Assembly (NCBI RefSeq): GCF_000378505.1 | Contig: NZ_KB899993.1 | Span: 62,001 to 126,000 of the forward strand | Length of the DNA stretch: 64,000 nt | Reading direction: 5' to 3' | Source of the DNA: Modicisalibacter luteus DSM 23508 | GTDB lineage: Bacteria > Pseudomonadota > Gammaproteobacteria > Pseudomonadales > Halomonadaceae | Shown: positions 28,881 to 38,279 of the stretch, one piece after another | How positions within the stretch are numbered: position 1 is the stretch's first letter | How the letters are laid out: every line of letters begins with the position of its first letter | The notes under the pieces: model-generated | Database searches by the model: none | Told to the model about the DNA's origin: nothing | The model's input: the letters and a program-made list of their open reading frames with translations, nothing else | Translations under genes and position numbers: made by a program

Positions 28881-29447
28881 ATGACACTCGAACTTAGCAA
28901 CGAAACGTTACCGCTGCTGGGCATAGCCGCCTGGAGTGGAACGGGAAAGACGACCATGCTCGAACGGTTGCTGCCTGCTTTGGCCCAACGTGGATTGCGG
29001 GTTGCGGTGATCAAGCATGCTCACCACAGCTTCGATATCGACCAGCCAGGCAAGGATAGCTATCGGCTACGGAATGCCGGAGCCAGCCCGATCCTGGTGG
29101 CATCCAGGGAGCGGTTCGCCCTGATGATGGAAACGCCTGAACGACAGGAGCCCGAACTGACCATGCTTATCGAGCAGGTGCGCCCGCAGCAGCCGGACTT
29201 GGTGCTTGTCGAGGGATTCAAGGAGTGGCCCCTGCCCAAGCTTGAGTTGCATCGCCCGGCGTTGGGCAAGCCATTACTGGCCCAAGATGATCCTTGGATC
29301 CTCGCCGTTGCCAGCGACGAGCCGGTGGACTTGCCCGCTGACGTATGGGCGCTGGAGCTCAACGATATCCCGTCGCTAGCTGAGTATGTAGCTACCTGGC
29401 CAGGGCATTGGTCACAACGCCGGCAACCTCGCCGGGAGGCTCGGTAA
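28881..29447 (+). CDS. mobB: Molybdopterin-guanine dinucleotide biosynthesis protein MobB
   Basis: GTP-binding accessory protein for MGD synthesis. 188 residues with P-loop AAWSGTGKTTMLERLLPAL and the family segments RVAVIKHAHHSFDIDQPGKDSYRLRNAGA (in part: VIKHAHHSFDID) and LVLVEGFKEWPLPKLELHR. The stop overlaps the moeA start by one base (TAATG), indicating co-translation. Confidence 0.92.
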   Translation: MTLELSNETLPLLGIAAWSGTGKTTMLERLLPALAQRGLRVAVIKHAHHSFDIDQPGKDSYRLRNAGASPILVASRERFALMMETPERQEPELTMLIEQVRPQQPDLVLVEGFKEWPLPKLELHRPALGKPLLAQDDPWILAVASDEPVDLPADVWALELNDIPSLAEYVATWPGHWSQRRQPRREAR

Positions 29448-30700
29448 TGAGCGATTCTTGTTTCGAGCGTGGCGAACGCATGCTCAGTGTCGATGATGCC
29501 GCTGCGGCACTTCGCGAACTGACACCCCACCCATTAGCGACAGAACGCTTGCCGTTGGCCTCGTTGCTGGGGCGCGTTGTGGCCGAGGATATCCACTCGC
29601 CGATCAATGTACCTCAGAATACCAATGCGGCGTTGGACGGGATTGCCCTGGCCTGGTCGAGCGCAACGCAGACACGCCTTGAGGTTATCGGTGAGTCGTT
29701 GGCCGGCCAGCGTTACGAGGGAAAAATTACTGAGGGCCAGGCTGTAGCCATCACAACCGGTGCGCCGCTGCCTGCCGGGGCGGATACCGTCATCATGCAA
29801 GAGCAGCTCGCATTTGGTGGCGATGCAGGAAATTCCTGGGTCGAGATCCAACGGCCCAAGGCGGTCAAGCAAGGACAGAACGTCCGCATGGCGGGTGAGG
29901 ATATCGCCCGGAACGCGTTGGCGTTAGCGGCCGGAACGCGGCTCAAGGCGCAACACCTTGGCTTGCTGGCATCCCTGGGGTGCGATGGGGCCGTTGTCTA
30001 CCGTCGACCGAACGTTGCTATCTTTTCCACCGGCGATGAAGTCACAGCGCCCGGAACCCCCTTGCCCCAGGATGGCATCTACGACGCCAACCGCTTCTCG
30101 CTGCACGGTTTGCTCGTGTCACTGGGGTGCAATGTCGTCGACCTGGGCATCCTGTCCGACGAGCCTGGACAGGTTGAGCAGGCGCTGATGACAGCCGCTG
30201 ACGAGGCCGATATGGTCATTACCAGCGGGGGGGTGTCTGTGGGCCAGGCGGACTGGATCAAGCACGCGTTACACGACGCGGGGCGGCTATGCTTCTGGCG
30301 TATCGCCATGCGGCCCGGGAAGCCATTGGCATGTGGGGTGCTGGGCAAGCGGGAAGTGCCTTTCTTCGGGCTGCCGGGGAATCCGGTCGCTGTGATGGTG
30401 ACGTTCCTGCAATTTGTCCAGCCATTGCTACGCACCATGCAAGGCGAGATGGCCTGGCGCCAGCCACGCCTGGTGGCGGTAGCCGACGACTACTTGTCCA
30501 GTCGCGAGGGGCGCGTGGATTACCTGCGTGGCGTCTATGCCTGCGATGATCAGGGGCAGCTGCACGTGCGCAGCACCGGGCAACAAGGATCTGGCATCCT
30601 GACCTCCATGGTGGCTGCCAACTGCCTGATCGAAATCGACACGGCCCGGAGCATGGTGAAGCCGGGTGAGACCGTAACGATACAACCATTCGAGAGCTGA
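29447..30700 (+). CDS. moeA: Molybdopterin molybdenumtransferase
   Basis: Inserts molybdate into adenylylated molybdopterin. 417 residues with the four-domain MoeA layout: [13 protein letters not shown] near the N-terminus, [43 protein letters not shown] (in part: STGDEV) and [12 protein letters not shown], then [13 protein letters not shown] in the catalytic domain, and a C-terminal beta domain. ATG 29447 overlaps the mobB stop. No mogA/moaB adenylyltransferase gene is seen in the cluster. Confidence 0.95.
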   Translation: MSDSCFERGERMLSVDDAAAALRELTPHPLATERLPLASLLGRVVAEDIHSPINVPQNTNAALDGIALAWSSATQTRLEVIGESLAGQRYEGKITEGQAVAITTGAPLPAGADTVIMQEQLAFGGDAGNSWVEIQRPKAVKQGQNVRMAGEDIARNALALAAGTRLKAQHLGLLASLGCDGAVVYRRPNVAIFSTGDEVTAPGTPLPQDGIYDANRFSLHGLLVSLGCNVVDLGILSDEPGQVEQALMTAADEADMVITSGGVSVGQADWIKHALHDAGRLCFWRIAMRPGKPLACGVLGKREVPFFGLPGNPVAVMVTFLQFVQPLLRTMQGEMAWRQPRLVAVADDYLSSREGRVDYLRGVYACDDQGQLHVRSTGQQGSGILTSMVAANCLIEIDTARSMVKPGETVTIQPFES

Positions 30701-30701
30701 C

Positions 30702-31568
30702 ATGAGCCTGACCCATCTCAATTCGCGGGGCGAAGCCCACATGGTCGATGTCGGCGACAAGACCGAAACCCGCCGTGAGGCAACCGCCGGTGGCCGTATC
30801 CATATGCGATCCGAGACCTTGGCACTGCTTGCCGAAGGTGGGTTGCCCAAGGGTGACGTATTGGCAACGGCACGCATCGCCGGAATCCAGGCAGCCAAAA
30901 AGACCCATGAGTTGATACCGCTTTGCCATGCTCTGGCATTATCCAAGGTGGAAATCGGCTTTGAACTCGATGAAGCCAACGCCTGTGTCGAGGTTAAAGC
31001 GACATGCCGTCTGACGGGGCGCACGGGAGTCGAAATGGAGGCGCTAACCGCCGTATCTGTTGCCTGCCTCACGCTTTATGACATGTGCAAGGCGGTCGAT
31101 AAGGATATGCGTATCGATAGCGTACGACTGCTCTCCAAGACAGGTGGCAAGTCAGGCGACTACCGTCGTAACGAGACTGCTGATGACCCGAGGGCGACTG
31201 CGCCTTCATCGCTAGCCGCTCCGTCCCGTGATGCAGCCACTAACCGCGATATGCCCATGATTACCGGCGAATCGCCGGACGGCCACATCAGCATCGCGCC
31301 ACGCAACGAGCAGCCATGTATACAGGTGAAGTTCCTCGCCGAGTTGCGTGAACGTCTAGGCATCAGCGATATCGATATCCCATTGGAGTCTTTGCCATCG
31401 CCGACTGTTGCCGGCCTTAAACAGGCACTTCAGTCACATGACACGCGGTTTTCTCTCCTTGGTGAGCGGCGGGTGCTTTGCGCAGTGAACCAGGTCATGA
31501 GCGCAGACGATATGTCATTGACCGACGGTGATGAAGTGGCTTTCTTCCCGCCGGTGACCGGAGGATAA
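30702..31568 (+). CDS. moaC: MoaC-MoaD fusion protein
   Basis: Single 288-residue frame joining two cofactor proteins. Residues 1-157 are MoaC, cyclic pyranopterin monophosphate synthase, with [20 protein letters not shown], and the catalytic [11 protein letters not shown] and KSGDYRR. Residues 158-206 are a Pro/Ala/Asp-rich linker. Residues 207-288 are MoaD, the sulfur-carrier subunit of molybdopterin synthase, with [12 protein letters not shown] and the obligatory C-terminal FFPPVTGG. MoaC and MoaD are normally separate. An ATG near residue 184 has no good ribosome site, so separate MoaD translation is less likely. moaE follows in two bases. Confidence 0.9.
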   Translation: MSLTHLNSRGEAHMVDVGDKTETRREATAGGRIHMRSETLALLAEGGLPKGDVLATARIAGIQAAKKTHELIPLCHALALSKVEIGFELDEANACVEVKATCRLTGRTGVEMEALTAVSVACLTLYDMCKAVDKDMRIDSVRLLSKTGGKSGDYRRNETADDPRATAPSSLAAPSRDAATNRDMPMITGESPDGHISIAPRNEQPCIQVKFLAELRERLGISDIDIPLESLPSPTVAGLKQALQSHDTRFSLLGERRVLCAVNQVMSADDMSLTDGDEVAFFPPVTGG

Positions 31569-31570
31569 CC

Positions 31571-32023
31571 ATGATCAGTGTCCAGACCGCGCCTTTCGAT
31601 GTCGGTACCGAACAGCAGGTACTGACACGAAAACGTACCGATATCGGCGCCGTGGTCAGTTTCACGGGGCTGGTACGCGACTTCAATGAACGACCTGACG
31701 TTCAGGCACTGACTCTTGAGCACTACCCCGGTATGACAGAGCAGGCTTTGCAGGACATCGTAGCCGAGGCCGAAGCCCGCTGGGCTCTGCAGGGGATACG
31801 GTTGATACACCGTGTTGGCCGGCTGGAACCGGGTGACCCGATCGTTATGGTTGCCGTCGCAAGCGCTCATCGTCGGCACGCATTCGAAGCCTGCGATTTC
31901 ATTATGGATTATCTGAAGACACGCGCTCCGTTCTGGAAAAAGGAACATACTGTCAGTGGCCACTACTGGGTTGCTGAGCGAAATACGGATATTGAGGATG
32001 CGAAACGCTGGGAGGCGACATGA
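31571..32023 (+). CDS. moaE: Molybdopterin synthase catalytic subunit
   Basis: Large subunit of molybdopterin synthase; with thiocarboxylated MoaD it adds two sulfurs to precursor Z. 150 residues including [49 protein letters not shown] and [18 protein letters not shown] with the active-site lysines. It begins two bases after the moaC-moaD fusion and overlaps moaA by 4 bases (ATGA). Confidence 0.95.
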   Translation: MISVQTAPFDVGTEQQVLTRKRTDIGAVVSFTGLVRDFNERPDVQALTLEHYPGMTEQALQDIVAEAEARWALQGIRLIHRVGRLEPGDPIVMVAVASAHRRHAFEACDFIMDYLKTRAPFWKKEHTVSGHYWVAERNTDIEDAKRWEAT

Positions 32024-33009
32024 CGCAACTGGTCGACAATTTTCAGCGTGTCGTTCGTTATGTGAGGATCTCGGTCACTGATCGTTGTGATTTTCGCTGT
32101 GTCTACTGCATGAGCGAAGACATGACGTTTCTCCCTCGCGATCAGGTCCTCTCGCTGGAAGAGTTGGCACTGGTGGCGAAGGCTTTTACCGAACTGGGAG
32201 TGGAAAAGATTCGTCTCACCGGCGGTGAGCCCTTGGTCAGGCGTGGCATCGAAGACTTGGTGGAAGAGATCGGTCGCCTGGAAGGGCTCAAAGATTTTGC
32301 CATGACCACCAATGGTGCCGGGCTTGGCAAGCAGGCTCGCCGGCTGCGTGAAGGCGGGCTCCAGCGTCTCAATATCAGCATCGATTCGCTGGATGAGGAG
32401 CGCTTCAAAAAACTGACCCGCACGGGGCGGCTGGATAAGGTCATTGACGGCATCCACGCTGCTCAGGACGCCGGTTTTGAGCGCATCAAATTGAATGCTG
32501 TCATCCTCAAGGGAAGGAACGACGATGAAGTCTTGCCTCTGGTGGACTTTGCTCGTCGGGAAGGGGTGGATATCAGTTTTATTGAGGAAATGCCGCTGGG
32601 CGACGTTTCCGAGCATTCACGTGCTGAGACCTACTTCTCAAGCGACGATGTACAGTCAGTCATCGAGTCCCGGTATCAGCTGATTCCAACAACGGAGACT
32701 ACACTGGGGCCATCGCGCTATTTTCGCATGACCGATAGCGCGACCCGGATTGGTTTCATCTCCCCACATAGCCACAATTTCTGTGCGACCTGCAATCGCG
32801 TAAGGGTGACGGTGGAAGGGCGGCTACTGCTCTGTCTTGGCAACGAGCATTCCGTAGACCTTAGAGAAGTCATGCGCCGCTATCCCGGTGATATCGAGGC
32901 ACTCAAGTCACGCATTATCGAAGCCATGGATCTCAAGCCGGAGAGGCATCACTTTACAACGGATGGAGATGTCCAAGTGGTCAGGTTCATGAACATGACG
33001 GGGGGCTGA
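32020..33009 (+). CDS. moaA: GTP 3',8-cyclase
   Basis: Radical SAM enzyme starting molybdopterin synthesis from GTP. 329 residues with the N-terminal [4Fe-4S] motif C23-DFR-C27-VY-C30, the SAM-binding GGEPLVRRG segment, and the second cluster motif [18 protein letters not shown] near the C-terminus. It ends in the conserved MNMTGG, where the Gly-Gly tail is required in this family. Last gene of the cluster; an intrinsic terminator follows. Confidence 0.96.
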   Translation: MTQLVDNFQRVVRYVRISVTDRCDFRCVYCMSEDMTFLPRDQVLSLEELALVAKAFTELGVEKIRLTGGEPLVRRGIEDLVEEIGRLEGLKDFAMTTNGAGLGKQARRLREGGLQRLNISIDSLDEERFKKLTRTGRLDKVIDGIHAAQDAGFERIKLNAVILKGRNDDEVLPLVDFARREGVDISFIEEMPLGDVSEHSRAETYFSSDDVQSVIESRYQLIPTTETTLGPSRYFRMTDSATRIGFISPHSHNFCATCNRVRVTVEGRLLLCLGNEHSVDLREVMRRYPGDIEALKSRIIEAMDLKPERHHFTTDGDVQVVRFMNMTGG

Positions 33010-33070
33010 ACGGCACCTTTGCGTTACGCTAGGTCATTGGTCCGACCATCGATAAATAAGTCTTCTCTAT

Positions 33071-33099
33071 AGCCCGCTAATCGTAGCGGGTTATTTTTT
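33071..33099 (+). terminator. Intrinsic terminator of the molybdenum cofactor operon
   Basis: cccgct-aatcgt-agcggg, a 6-bp stem extended by weaker pairs, followed by a six-base T-run, about 60 bases after moaA. Confidence 0.8.
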
Positions 33100-33190
33100 G
33101 CGCTGACTTGCCAACTAACCCTTCGAGCATATACTTTTACGATAAATGCAGCGCTAAAAAGATAACTAGACCTTCAGTACGGAGGAAGTC

Positions 33191-33478
33191 ATGTCGACCG
33201 AGTCTTTGGAAAGAATTGCCCGAAACAAGAATGTTGCTCGCGCAGCTGCGCGTCAGTTGAGCATGGAACAGCTGCATAAATTATCTGAAGTTATTAACGA
33301 GGTAATCGAGCAGAAACAGGATGAGGAGCGCAAGCGCCAAGAAGAGGAAACGGACAAGGCGCGAAAGCTCGCGGAAATCCGCGAAGCGATTAACGATGCA
33401 GGTTTGTCGTTAGATGATCTTGTCGGCGAGCAGCCCAAGCGTCGGCGTGGTCGTCCCCCGAAGAAAAAGGAAGCCTGA
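33191..33478 (+). CDS. Small H-NS-like nucleoid protein with AT-hook tail
   Basis: 95 residues. The N-terminal two thirds form a charged helical/coiled-coil region (LSMEQLHKLSEVINEVIEQK; QDEERKRQEEETDKARKLAE) resembling H-NS oligomerisation domains and ending in SLDDLVGE. The C-terminus is KRRRGRPPKKKEA, an AT-hook-like RGRPP core. The usual H-NS DNA-binding motif (TWxGRGRxPxW) is absent and does not appear in any frame downstream, so DNA contact would rest on the AT-hook. GGAGGA lies upstream of the ATG. It is probably monocistronic, with its own terminator. Confidence 0.75.
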   Translation: MSTESLERIARNKNVARAAARQLSMEQLHKLSEVINEVIEQKQDEERKRQEEETDKARKLAEIREAINDAGLSLDDLVGEQPKRRRGRPPKKKEA

Positions 33479-33542
33479 ACTCGATACAGTGTGACCTATC
33501 ATGCTCGGAAGACATGAAACAATAGTTATGGCTTAGGGGGAG

Positions 33543-33565
33543 AAACGGCGTTAAGCGCCGTTTTT
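33543..33565. terminator. Intrinsic terminator between H-NS-like gene and RNase J-like gene
   Basis: aaacggcg-ttaag-cgccgttt, an 8-bp stem followed on the plus strand by a T-rich run. It serves two convergent genes and could work in both directions. Confidence 0.8.
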
Positions 33566-33588
33566 CTTATATTGCTACACATTCCACG

Positions 33589-35265
33589 TCAGCGATACAT
33601 GTCAATTTCTGCAGCGGTCAACTGGAAGTGGACTGTCGGTAAGTGGCGCAAGTGGTCTGAGAGCCATTGCATCAATCGAGGCTGTAACTGAGTGCGCAAT
33701 TGGGCCAGTGTGTCCGCTTCCGATTGCGAAAGTGTATCGTCTAGCCAATCGGAAAGACTGGTTTCGTCCAGCGTCGAGGTGGCTCTGGAATCGACAATCA
33801 GCCGCCCGATACGCACCCATCCCATATCGGCAGGTATCACCGCGACCCATAGGAATAGATCGCCATGTCGCTCCTTGGGGTCCCCCTTGGGTGCGATCAG
33901 TCCCTCTAGAGGCTGAATATTATCTTGGGTGATGATGCGTGGCGCTTGGGCGTAACGCGCCTCTACGGCCAATCCATCTTCATCGAAGCGGATCAGGTCG
34001 CCATTGGTGGGCGTTAAAGGGGCGACGATACCTCGCGCTTGTGCCAGTTCACGGTGCGCAAGCTGATGGCGGTGCTCGCCATGGACGGGGAGTAGATATC
34101 GTGGCTTGATCCATTCATAGAGTTGGTTCAGCTCGTCCTGAGCCGCATGGCCGGAGGCATGCAGTTCTGGATGGTGTATTTCTTCCAGTATGCGCACATC
34201 CCGCTGGCGCAGGGCATGGTGAAGCCGTTCGATATGCCGCTCGTTGCCAGGGATGGCCTTGGCGGAAAAAATAACCGTGTCGCCGGCCTGCAACTCGAAA
34301 TCGGGGTGGCGCCCTTGGGCGAGGCGGGAAAGAGCGGCCCTCGGCTCGCCTTGGCTGCCGGTAGCAATCACCAGCACTTCTTCCGGAGGTAGGTAGCCCA
34401 GGTCGTTGACGGGAACCAATGCAGGAAACTCTTCCAGATAGCCGAGGCCTCTTGCAATGCGCACCATGCGCTCCATGGAGCGCCCCATCAGGCTGACGCG
34501 GCGACCGCAGTGTGAGGCAGCGTGTCCCAGGGCGAGCACGCGTGCGAGATTGCTGGCAAAGCAGGAGACGATGACCCGTCCCTGGCAGTCGGAAAGGGTG
34601 CCTTGCAGGGCGCGGGCCACATCGCCTTCGCTGCGTGACTTTCCCGGGAGTGGGGCATTGGTCGAATCGCCAACCACCAGATCGATGGGGGGCAACGAGC
34701 GAAACAGCTGCTCGTCGACCGGGGCGCCGATCAAAGGCTCGGGATCTAGCTTCCAGTCGCCGGTATGCAGTACGCGGTGCGCCGGCGTGGTTAGCAGCAA
34801 CGCACAGCTTTCGGGAATCGAATGGGTCAGCGGCAGATAACGCAGCAGGAAAGCGCCGCATTCCAGCGCTTCACCGGGCTCGACGATGCGGATTGCGTCA
34901 GTCGCCAAGCCTCTCTCGGCAAATTTGGTGCGCAGCAGACCCGCGGCCAGAGGCGTAGCGTATATGTCACATCCCCATCGTGGCCATAACCAGGCCACGG
35001 CACCGATATGATCTTCGTGCCCATGCGTAATCACGAGTGCGCGCGGCCTGATGCCCAAGGCAGGGAGCCCGTCAATATTGGGAACCTGCAAGGGATTATC
35101 GGGTAAATCCTGACGAATCATCATCCCGCAATCAACCGCAAGCCAATCGCCATCGTAGCCGTACAGGGTCAGATTCATGCCGATCTCGCCACATCCTCCC
35201 AATGGCAGGATATGCAACGGCGGGCGGCGGCGTGGACGAATCTGTACGCGTGTTTGTGACATCAT
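33589..35265 (-). CDS. RNase J-like metallo-beta-lactamase/beta-CASP ribonuclease
   Basis: About 558 residues, the size of RNase J. Metal ligands of the metallo-beta-lactamase domain are HGHEDHIG, LTHSIPES and HTGDWKLDP. Beta-CASP motifs are GDSTNAPLPGKS, the HASGHAAQDEL helix and LPVHGEHRHQ. A short C-terminal domain follows. In other bacteria such enzymes degrade and mature RNA with 5' exo- and endonuclease activity. ATG 35265 (then 35262) is chosen over a TTG at 35313; the ribosome site is weak either way. Most gammaproteobacteria rely on RNase E and lack this enzyme. Confidence 0.85.
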   Translation of the reverse strand: MMSQTRVQIRPRRRPPLHILPLGGCGEIGMNLTLYGYDGDWLAVDCGMMIRQDLPDNPLQVPNIDGLPALGIRPRALVITHGHEDHIGAVAWLWPRWGCDIYATPLAAGLLRTKFAERGLATDAIRIVEPGEALECGAFLLRYLPLTHSIPESCALLLTTPAHRVLHTGDWKLDPEPLIGAPVDEQLFRSLPPIDLVVGDSTNAPLPGKSRSEGDVARALQGTLSDCQGRVIVSCFASNLARVLALGHAASHCGRRVSLMGRSMERMVRIARGLGYLEEFPALVPVNDLGYLPPEEVLVIATGSQGEPRAALSRLAQGRHPDFELQAGDTVIFSAKAIPGNERHIERLHHALRQRDVRILEEIHHPELHASGHAAQDELNQLYEWIKPRYLLPVHGEHRHQLAHRELAQARGIVAPLTPTNGDLIRFDEDGLAVEARYAQAPRIITQDNIQPLEGLIAPKGDPKERHGDLFLWVAVIPADMGWVRIGRLIVDSRATSTLDETSLSDWLDDTLSQSEADTLAQLRTQLQPRLMQWLSDHLRHLPTVHFQLTAAEIDMYR

Positions 35266-35418
35266 CGATAGGTATTGAGCATGTAATCGCTCAATATACG
35301 TGATCGCGGGCAACCGTCACAATGCGCGCTGCCGAAAGTCGCTGAATTCGCTACAATAGCCGGCCGCGTGCCTCAGGGCACGTTGACCCCTTCATTCTTC
35401 GAGTCCGAGCGGATCAAC

Positions 35419-36273
35419 ATGTCGCACTTCTTTCGTCTGGTCGTTTCCTGTCCCGATCGTCTGGGCATCGTGGCTCAGGTATCCGGCTTTATTGCCAGTC
35501 AGGGCGGATCCATCACCGAGGCCAACCAGCATTCGGATCTGACCTCCGGACGTTTCTTCATGCGCTATGAAATACAGGTCGATGCAGATGCGTCACGCGC
35601 AGAAGTGTTACGCGAAGCCTTTCGGCCGATTGCCGAGCGCTTCGAGATGGACTGGGCCTTGCATGACGCATCGCGTCGCAAACGTGTGGTTTTAATGGTG
35701 TCCAAGGCATCGCACTGTCTGGTCGACTTGCTGTATCGCTGGAAGACAGGCGAACTGCATTGCGATATTCCCTGTATCATCTCGAATCACGAGGATCTGA
35801 AACCCTTGGCGGAATGGCATGGCATTCCCTTCCTTCATGTTCCGGTGAGTGCTGATGACAAGGGGGCGGCCTTTGCTCAGGTGGAACGCCTGGTCGATGA
35901 GGCAGAGGCGGACTGTGTGGTATTGGCGCGCTACATGCAGATCCTGCCGCCGCGGTTGTGCGAACGCTACGCCGGACGGGTCATCAACATTCATCACAGC
36001 TTCCTGCCGTCGTTTGCCGGAGCCAAGCCATACCATCAGGCGTACGAGCGCGGGGTCAAGCTTATCGGCGCAACCAGTCACTATGTGACGGAAGAACTCG
36101 ATGCCGGACCGATCATCGAACAGGACATTCACCGCGTTTCCCATTGCCATACGCCTGACGACCTGGTGCGCTTTGGACGCGACGTCGAAAAAGCCGTGTT
36201 GGCCCGGGGGCTGCGTTGGCACCTGCAGGATCGTGTCCTGATTCACGGGAACAAGACGGTTGTATTTGCCTGA
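35419..36273 (+). CDS. purU: Formyltetrahydrofolate deformylase
   Basis: Hydrolyses 10-formyl-THF to formate and THF, supplying formate to PurT and balancing one-carbon pools. 284 residues: N-terminal ACT domain (FRLVVSCPDRLGIVAQVSGF) and a C-terminal formyltransferase domain with INIHHSFLPSFAGAKPYHQA, GATSHYVTEELDAGPIIEQD, holding the catalytic Asn/His/Asp. ATG 35419 matches the family start; the open frame to 35368 lacks similarity. Confidence 0.95.
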   Translation: MSHFFRLVVSCPDRLGIVAQVSGFIASQGGSITEANQHSDLTSGRFFMRYEIQVDADASRAEVLREAFRPIAERFEMDWALHDASRRKRVVLMVSKASHCLVDLLYRWKTGELHCDIPCIISNHEDLKPLAEWHGIPFLHVPVSADDKGAAFAQVERLVDEAEADCVVLARYMQILPPRLCERYAGRVINIHHSFLPSFAGAKPYHQAYERGVKLIGATSHYVTEELDAGPIIEQDIHRVSHCHTPDDLVRFGRDVEKAVLARGLRWHLQDRVLIHGNKTVVFA

Positions 36274-36362
36274 GCTGACCGTGCCAAGTTGCCCTGGATC
36301 GGATGCCAGGGGGGCGTGGTGTCTTTGACCTGCGTAGTGCGCGAATCTTGGCGCTGCTTGTT

Positions 36363-37418
36363 TTATTGAAGGTTCCCGAACAGGTCAAGTTGCCGCGTAC
36401 TGTCGGGGGAGGCCAGGCGGACACCGACACCCAGCAGGCGGACCGGACGGCTGCCCCGGGCCCAGGCTTCCTCAAGCAGTAACAGAAAACGCTCGCGATC
36501 TGGTTGCCAGCCTGCATATTCCAAGGTGGTAAGGGTGAAATCGTCGAAGCGGACCTTGACGAACAGGCCTCTGACGCGTGGGCGACCGTGACGATCGAGG
36601 CGTTCGTCGAGACGGTCGATCAGTGCCGGTAAGGCCGCACGACAGGCATCCAGGTCGGGTAGGTCCTGGTGAAAAGTATTTTCGGCGCTCACCGACTTGC
36701 GCTCCCGTTCGACCTTGACCGGACGCTCATCGATGCCTCGAGCCAGTCCGTAAAGGCGATGGCCAAACTTGCCGAAACGTTCCAGCAGCGTGTCGAGCGG
36801 CCACTGGCGCAAGTCGGTGCATGTGCTGACATTCATGGCCGCGAGCTTGGCTGCATTAGCTGGGCCAACGCCATGCAGCTTGTTGACTGGCAGTGAGGCA
36901 ACGAAGGTGTCGACCTCATCGGGTGTAATAACGCGTAATCCATCCGGCTTGTCCCAGTCACTTGCGATCTTGGCCAGAAACTTGCTCGGTGCTGCGCCTA
37001 CCGACACCGTAATTCCCGTACGCCTGATGGCTTCCTGCTTGATCCAGCGTGCCATCCAGGTCGCACTTCCCTTGAAGTGCGTCACGTCGCTGACATCGAG
37101 AAAAGCCTCGTCCAGCGATAGCGGTTCGACCAGGGGCGTTAACTCATGAAAAATTGCCTGAATCTGCTCCGAGACGGCGCGGTAGCGAGAGAAATCAGGC
37201 GGCAGCAAGGTAAGCTGGGGGCACAGACGAAGTGCATGTGCTGTAGGCATGGCCGAACGTATGCCATAGCTGCGTGCGGGGTAGTTGCAGGTGGCAATTA
37301 CACCTCGACGTTCGGCACTTCCACCGATGGCGAGCGGAACATCACGAAGCCGCGGATCGTCGCGCATTTCCACGGCAGCATAGAAGCAGTCGCAATCGGC
37401 ATGCAGGATCTTGCGCAT
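36363..37418 (-). CDS. dinB: DNA polymerase IV
   Basis: Y-family translesion polymerase. 351 residues: catalytic ILHADCDCFYAAVE and SLDEAFLDVSD, helix-hairpin-helix GVGPANAAKLAAMNV, little-finger domain, and a C-terminal beta-clamp motif QLDLF. It starts 13 bases after lexA and is presumably in one SOS-controlled operon with it, downstream of two LexA boxes. Confidence 0.96.
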   Translation of the reverse strand: MRKILHADCDCFYAAVEMRDDPRLRDVPLAIGGSAERRGVIATCNYPARSYGIRSAMPTAHALRLCPQLTLLPPDFSRYRAVSEQIQAIFHELTPLVEPLSLDEAFLDVSDVTHFKGSATWMARWIKQEAIRRTGITVSVGAAPSKFLAKIASDWDKPDGLRVITPDEVDTFVASLPVNKLHGVGPANAAKLAAMNVSTCTDLRQWPLDTLLERFGKFGHRLYGLARGIDERPVKVERERKSVSAENTFHQDLPDLDACRAALPALIDRLDERLDRHGRPRVRGLFVKVRFDDFTLTTLEYAGWQPDRERFLLLLEEAWARGSRPVRLLGVGVRLASPDSTRQLDLFGNLQ

Positions 37419-37431
37419 GCGCTAAGACGGC

Positions 37432-38076
37432 TCAGTGCAACGATTGGCCGTTACCGCCCCGGATGACGCCGACGCCGACACCTTCAATCTCGAGGTCCTG
37501 CTGGCGCAGATCGATCTCGATGGGCGAGAACTCATCGTTCTCAGGAAGCAGCCAGACCGTATGCCCATCGCGTCGAAAGCGTTTTACCGTTACCTCGTCT
37601 TCGAGTCGGGCCACCACGACCTGGCCATCGCGAACCCGATTGGTGCGATGCACCGCGAGCAGATCGCCCTCCAGTATACCGATGTCTCGCATCGATAACC
37701 CGCGAACCCGTAGCAGATAGTCCGCTCGTGGTGTGAAGTAATCCGGTGCCAGTGGGCAATAGCGATCGATATGTGCGGCGGCCAGGATCGGGTTACCTGC
37801 AGCGACTTCACCGATGATCGGCAGCCCGTTGTTCGTCTCGCCGGGAGATTCTTCCGCTTCTTGTGAAGGCAAACGTATCCCGCGCGATGTGCCGGGAATC
37901 ATACGAATCACCCCTTTCTTGCTCAGGGCGCGTAGATGCTCTTCGGCAGCGTTGGGGGAACGAAAGCCCAGTGCGCGGGCAATCTCGGCGCGGGTCGGAG
38001 GATAGCCCAGCTCGTTCATTGTCTTGACGATGAAATCATAGACATTCTGCTGGCGCGGGGTGAGGGGACGAGTCAT
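37432..38076 (-). CDS. lexA: LexA repressor
   Basis: SOS response repressor, 214 residues. Winged helix with [20 protein letters not shown]; self-cleavage site Ala93-Gly94 in EVAAGNP; catalytic dyad Ser128 (RGLSMRD) and Lys165 (EVTVKRF). Two LexA-box-like sites lie 43-75 bases upstream, as expected for autoregulation. It is followed by dinB, and the neighbouring psrA-nagZ order is as in Pseudomonas. Confidence 0.97.
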   Translation of the reverse strand: MTRPLTPRQQNVYDFIVKTMNELGYPPTRAEIARALGFRSPNAAEEHLRALSKKGVIRMIPGTSRGIRLPSQEAEESPGETNNGLPIIGEVAAGNPILAAAHIDRYCPLAPDYFTPRADYLLRVRGLSMRDIGILEGDLLAVHRTNRVRDGQVVVARLEDEVTVKRFRRDGHTVWLLPENDEFSPIEIDLRQQDLEIEGVGVGVIRGGNGQSLH

Positions 38077-38118
38077 GGTGCCTCCGCGGTTGCGCTCGGT
38101 GAGAAATCAGTCGTGGCT

Positions 38119-38134
38119 TTGTTCAAGTATACAG
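38119..38134 (-). promoter_or_regulatory. LexA box 2 upstream of lexA
   Basis: On the minus strand CTGTATACTTGAACAA: strong left half of the CTG-N10-CAG box and a degenerate right half. It lies 2 bp from the stronger box and nearer to the lexA start. Confidence 0.6.
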
Positions 38135-38135
38135 C

Positions 38136-38151
38136 CTGGCATTGTATCCAG
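38136..38151 (-). promoter_or_regulatory. LexA box 1 upstream of lexA
   Basis: On the minus strand CTGGATACAATGCCAG, a full CTG-N10-CAG SOS box, 60-75 bases upstream of the lexA ATG. Confidence 0.75.
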
Positions 38152-38249
38152 TAATCGGTTTCATGCAAATGCACATGATTTGCCGGCTTGCGGCTGATTC
38201 GAACCGTTTGTCGTATGACCGCAACTTGCGTAGTATTTGGATGACGTTT

Positions 38250-38263
38250 TAAACATCCGTTTA
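38250..38263. promoter_or_regulatory. psrA: PsrA operator in the psrA promoter
   Basis: TAAAC-atcc-GTTTA, a perfect 5-bp inverted repeat with a 4-bp spacer. It fits the known PsrA box AAAC-N2-4-GTTT and overlaps a TATAAT (38262-38267) just upstream of the psrA ATG, so autorepression is likely. Confidence 0.7.
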
Positions 38264-38279
38264 TAATCAGAGGCACTTC

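Noticed and set aside
31240-31568. Separate moaD gene starting at an internal ATG near residue 184 of the fusion
   Set aside because: There is no convincing ribosome site and no stop between the MoaC and MoaD parts; fusion is the simpler reading, though a second internal product is not excluded.
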